Source: Fluviibacter sp964498255
GTDB taxonomy: Bacteria > Pseudomonadota > Gammaproteobacteria > Burkholderiales > Rhodocyclaceae
Length of the DNA stretch: 35,529 bases
Direction of reading: 5' to 3'
Assembly (NCBI GenBank): GCA_964498255.1
Contig: CAZCGW010000021.1
Coordinates: 1 to 35,529 of the forward strand
Part shown: one piece after another, positions 33,039 through 35,529 of the stretch
Numbering within the stretch: the first letter of the stretch is position 1
How the letters are laid out: each line of letters opens with the position of its first letter
The notes under the pieces: model-generated
What the model was told of the DNA's origin: nothing
Seen by the model: the letters and a program-made list of their open reading frames with translations, nothing else
Database searches by the model: none
Position numbers and translations under genes: made by a program

Positions 33039-35529
33039 ATGAGTCACTTTATCGATAAACTGAAATTCCTCAGTGCAGACAAAGAGGAATTCTCAGCGGG
33101 TCACGGTCAGACCACCACTGAAAACCGCGCTTGGGAAGATGCCTATAGAAAACGCTGGCAACACGACAAGATCGTTCGCTCGACGCATGGCACTAACTGT
33201 ACCGGTTCCTGCTCTTGGAAGATTTACGTAAAGGGCGGCATCGTTACCTGGGAAACCCAGCAGACCGATTACCCGCGTACGCGCCCGGATATGCCGAATC
33301 ATGAACCACGTGGTTGTGCACGTGGCGCTTCCTACTCATGGTATCTGTACAGCGCCAATCGTGTGAAGCACCCGATGGTGCGTTCGTCGCTGCTCAAGGC
33401 CTGGCGCAAGCATCGCCAGACGTTATCGCCTGTAGCAGCCTGGGAAGCCGTTGTTTCTGATCCGAAGACAGTACGTCGATATCAGAGCGAGCGTGGTAAA
33501 GGCGGTTTTCTGCGCACGAACTGGGATGAAGTGAATGACATGGTGGCTGCCGCCAATATCTATACGGCGGCTAAACATGGCCCGGATCGTATTATCGGAT
33601 TCTCGCCGATTCCAGCCATGTCCATGGTCAGCTACGCGGCCGGTAGCCGTTATCTGTCGCTCATCGGTGGTGTCTGTATGAGCTTCTACGATTGGTACTG
33701 CGACTTGCCACCGGCCAGCCCACAGACCTGGGGAGAGCAGACCGACGTTCCCGAATCAGCCGACTGGTATAACTCGTCGTATATCATGATGTGGGGTTCA
33801 AACGTACCGCAGACTCGGACCCCTGATGCGCACTTTATGGCCGAAGTTCGCTACAAGGGTGCTAAGGTCGTATCGGTGTTCCCGGATTATTCGGAAGGCG
33901 CCAAATTCGGTGATATGTGGCTGCACCCGAAGCAGGGTACCGATGCCGCGCTGGCGATGGCCATGGGTCACGTTATTCTCAAGGAATTCCACGTCGCCGG
34001 TAAGAGTGAGTATTTCGACAACTACTGTCGTCAGTACACCGATATGCCTAACTTGGTGTGTCTGGTAGAAAAAGATGGTGCGTTCGTCCCGGATCGCTAC
34101 TTGAGAGCAGCAGATCTAGTAGGCGCATTGGGCGAAGCGAACAATCCAGACTGGAAGACACTGGTTATCGATGAAACCAGCGATGCCTTAACCGTACCGG
34201 TCGGCTCAATTGGTTTCCGTTGGGGTCAGGAGAAAGATGGAAACGCCACTGCTGATAAGGGTAAGTGGAACCTCAAAGAAGAAACGAGTGATGGTCGTAA
34301 TATCAAGCCGCGCTTATCGTTAGTTCAAAAGCATGATGCGGTCGTAGAAGCTGCTTTCCCTTACTTTGGCAATATTGAGCACGAACATTTCAATAGCACG
34401 TCACATAGTGGTGTGCTCAAGCGCCGTGTGCCGGTGCGCAAGATCCAAACGGCCAATGGTGAAATGCTGGTGGCGACAGTTTATGATCTCTATGTCGCCA
34501 ATTACGGTGTTGATCAGGGTTTAGGTGGTGACAACGTTGCCAGCAGCTACGACGACGACATCCCTTACACACCGGCATGGCAGGAGAAGATTACGGGCGT
34601 GCCGCGTGATCAAGTTACACAAGTTGCGCGTGAGTTTGCACAGAATGCACACGATACGCACGGCAAGTCGATGGTCATCATCGGCGCCGCCATGAACCAC
34701 TGGTATCACATGGACATGAACTACCGGTCCATTATGAACATGCTGATCATGTGTGGCTGTATTGGTCAGAGCGGTGGCGGTTGGGCGCACTATGTAGGTC
34801 AGGAAAAGCTGCGTCCGCAAACCGGCTGGACTGCATTGGCCTTCGCGCTGGATTGGAGTCGCCCACCACGCCATATGAACGGTACCTCGTTCTTCTACGC
34901 ACATACCGATCAGTGGCGTTACGAAACGTTGCGCGTTGCCGATCTGCTGTCGCCGTTGGCTGATAAGAACAAATTTAGCGGCAGCCTGATCGACTTTAAT
35001 GCCCGTTCGGAACGCATGGGCTGGTTGCCATCGGCACCACAACTAGAGCGCAATCCGCTGGAACTGACGCGTGAAGCCATTGCCAAGGGTGTTGATCCCA
35101 AAGACTATGTGGTCGGTCAGCTCAAATCAGGTGAATTGAAATTCTCCTGCGATGATCCGGATAATCCGAAAAATTTCCCGCGCAATATGTTCGTGTGGCG
35201 TTCTAACCTGCTGGGTTCGTCGGGCAAGGGTCACGAGTACTTCCTTAAGCATCTGCTTGGCACCACTAACGGTGTTCAGGGTAAAGACCTAGGCCAGACC
35301 GGTGATGTCAAGCCGCAGGACGTGGTCTGGCACGATCAAGCACCGGAAGGCAAGCTGGATCTTCTCGTAACGCTGGACTTCCGTATGTCCACGACCTGTC
35401 TGTATTCCGACATCGTGCTGCCGACGGCGACCTGGTACGAGAAGAACGATCTCAACACATCGGACATGCACCCCTTTATCCATCCGCTGTCAAAAGCAGT
35501 GGATCCTGCTTGGGAAGCTCGTAGCGACT
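33039..35529 (+). CDS. narG: Respiratory nitrate reductase alpha subunit NarG (3' end outside window)
   Basis: The molybdenum bis-MGD catalytic subunit of membrane-bound nitrate reductase, reducing nitrate to nitrite on the cytoplasmic side. The first 830 residues, about two thirds of the usual length, are in the window with the frame open to the last base. The N-terminal 4Fe-4S ligands are His50, Cys54, Cys58 and Cys93 in HGTNCTGSC and RGCARG; the Mo-ligand Asp lies in SFYDWYCDLPPASP. Similarity to E. coli NarG is high throughout. The ATG at 33039 has AAGGAAA upstream. narH, narJ and narI should follow beyond the window. Confidence 0.98.
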   Translation, partial: MSHFIDKLKFLSADKEEFSAGHGQTTTENRAWEDAYRKRWQHDKIVRSTHGTNCTGSCSWKIYVKGGIVTWETQQTDYPRTRPDMPNHEPRGCARGASYSWYLYSANRVKHPMVRSSLLKAWRKHRQTLSPVAAWEAVVSDPKTVRRYQSERGKGGFLRTNWDEVNDMVAAANIYTAAKHGPDRIIGFSPIPAMSMVSYAAGSRYLSLIGGVCMSFYDWYCDLPPASPQTWGEQTDVPESADWYNSSYIMMWGSNVPQTRTPDAHFMAEVRYKGAKVVSVFPDYSEGAKFGDMWLHPKQGTDAALAMAMGHVILKEFHVAGKSEYFDNYCRQYTDMPNLVCLVEKDGAFVPDRYLRAADLVGALGEANNPDWKTLVIDETSDALTVPVGSIGFRWGQEKDGNATADKGKWNLKEETSDGRNIKPRLSLVQKHDAVVEAAFPYFGNIEHEHFNSTSHSGVLKRRVPVRKIQTANGEMLVATVYDLYVANYGVDQGLGGDNVASSYDDDIPYTPAWQEKITGVPRDQVTQVAREFAQNAHDTHGKSMVIIGAAMNHWYHMDMNYRSIMNMLIMCGCIGQSGGGWAHYVGQEKLRPQTGWTALAFALDWSRPPRHMNGTSFFYAHTDQWRYETLRVADLLSPLADKNKFSGSLIDFNARSERMGWLPSAPQLERNPLELTREAIAKGVDPKDYVVGQLKSGELKFSCDDPDNPKNFPRNMFVWRSNLLGSSGKGHEYFLKHLLGTTNGVQGKDLGQTGDVKPQDVVWHDQAPEGKLDLLVTLDFRMSTTCLYSDIVLPTATWYEKNDLNTSDMHPFIHPLSKAVDPAWEARSD

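Overview
The window looks like a chromosomal segment of a facultatively anaerobic, denitrifying or nitrate-respiring proteobacterium, most probably a betaproteobacterium. The reasons are gene order (thiE-hemL beside a rubredoxin and a Pil-type receiver; yqgE-yqgF-pyrR-pyrB-pyrC'; pilT divergent from yggS-proC; narXL divergent from narK1-narK2-narG), a DUF3079 gene and two nnrS genes. This placement rests on protein resemblance and synteny recalled from memory; I cannot name a genus. No tRNA, rRNA, CRISPR array, insertion sequence or phage gene was seen. No gene-free stretch exceeds 300 bases. One 100-N assembly gap lies at 7514-7613.

Left part (1-7513), cofactor and housekeeping genes: the 5' end of a penicillin-binding protein 1A gene; a TPP-riboswitch-controlled thiD-thiC unit; thiE-hemL; then a rubredoxin and a stand-alone PilG/PilH-like receiver whose phosphoacceptor Asp is replaced by Glu. 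A UPF0016/GDT1 manganese exporter gene faces it tail-to-tail and its start codon touches the N gap.

Middle part (7614-19226): phrB is divergent from a very tightly packed operon yqgE-yqgF(ruvX)-pyrR-pyrB-pyrC', in which pyrC' is the metal-site-less pseudo-dihydroorotase. Facing it is yggS-proC-[outer-membrane barrel, type-B carboxylesterase, second envelope protein]-yggU. The usual yggT is missing and three secreted or envelope proteins sit in its place, the first translationally coupled to proC. pilT diverges from yggS.

Right part (19227-35529), an anaerobic nitrate and NO module: a small unrecognised protein; NnrS; a cysteine-rich DUF3079 protein; two tandem DUF2249 proteins; a molybdenum-cofactor operon moaA-moeA-moaD-moaE-mobA plus one small ORF; a second NnrS; the nitrate sensor pair narX-narL; two nitrate/nitrite transporters; and the first two thirds of narG. 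The genes fit one programme: NarX senses nitrate and NarL activates transcription; NarK1/NarK2 move nitrate and nitrite; the moa/moe/mob genes supply the molybdopterin cofactor for NarG; the NnrS and DUF2249/DUF3079 proteins probably deal with nitric oxide and related stress.

The most striking non-coding signal is a family of seven 16-bp inverted repeats with the NarL 7-2-7 architecture (roughly TACCYMY-AA-AKGGGTA). They lie only in the intergenic regions of this right-hand module and tie the small uncharacterised genes to the nitrate regulon.
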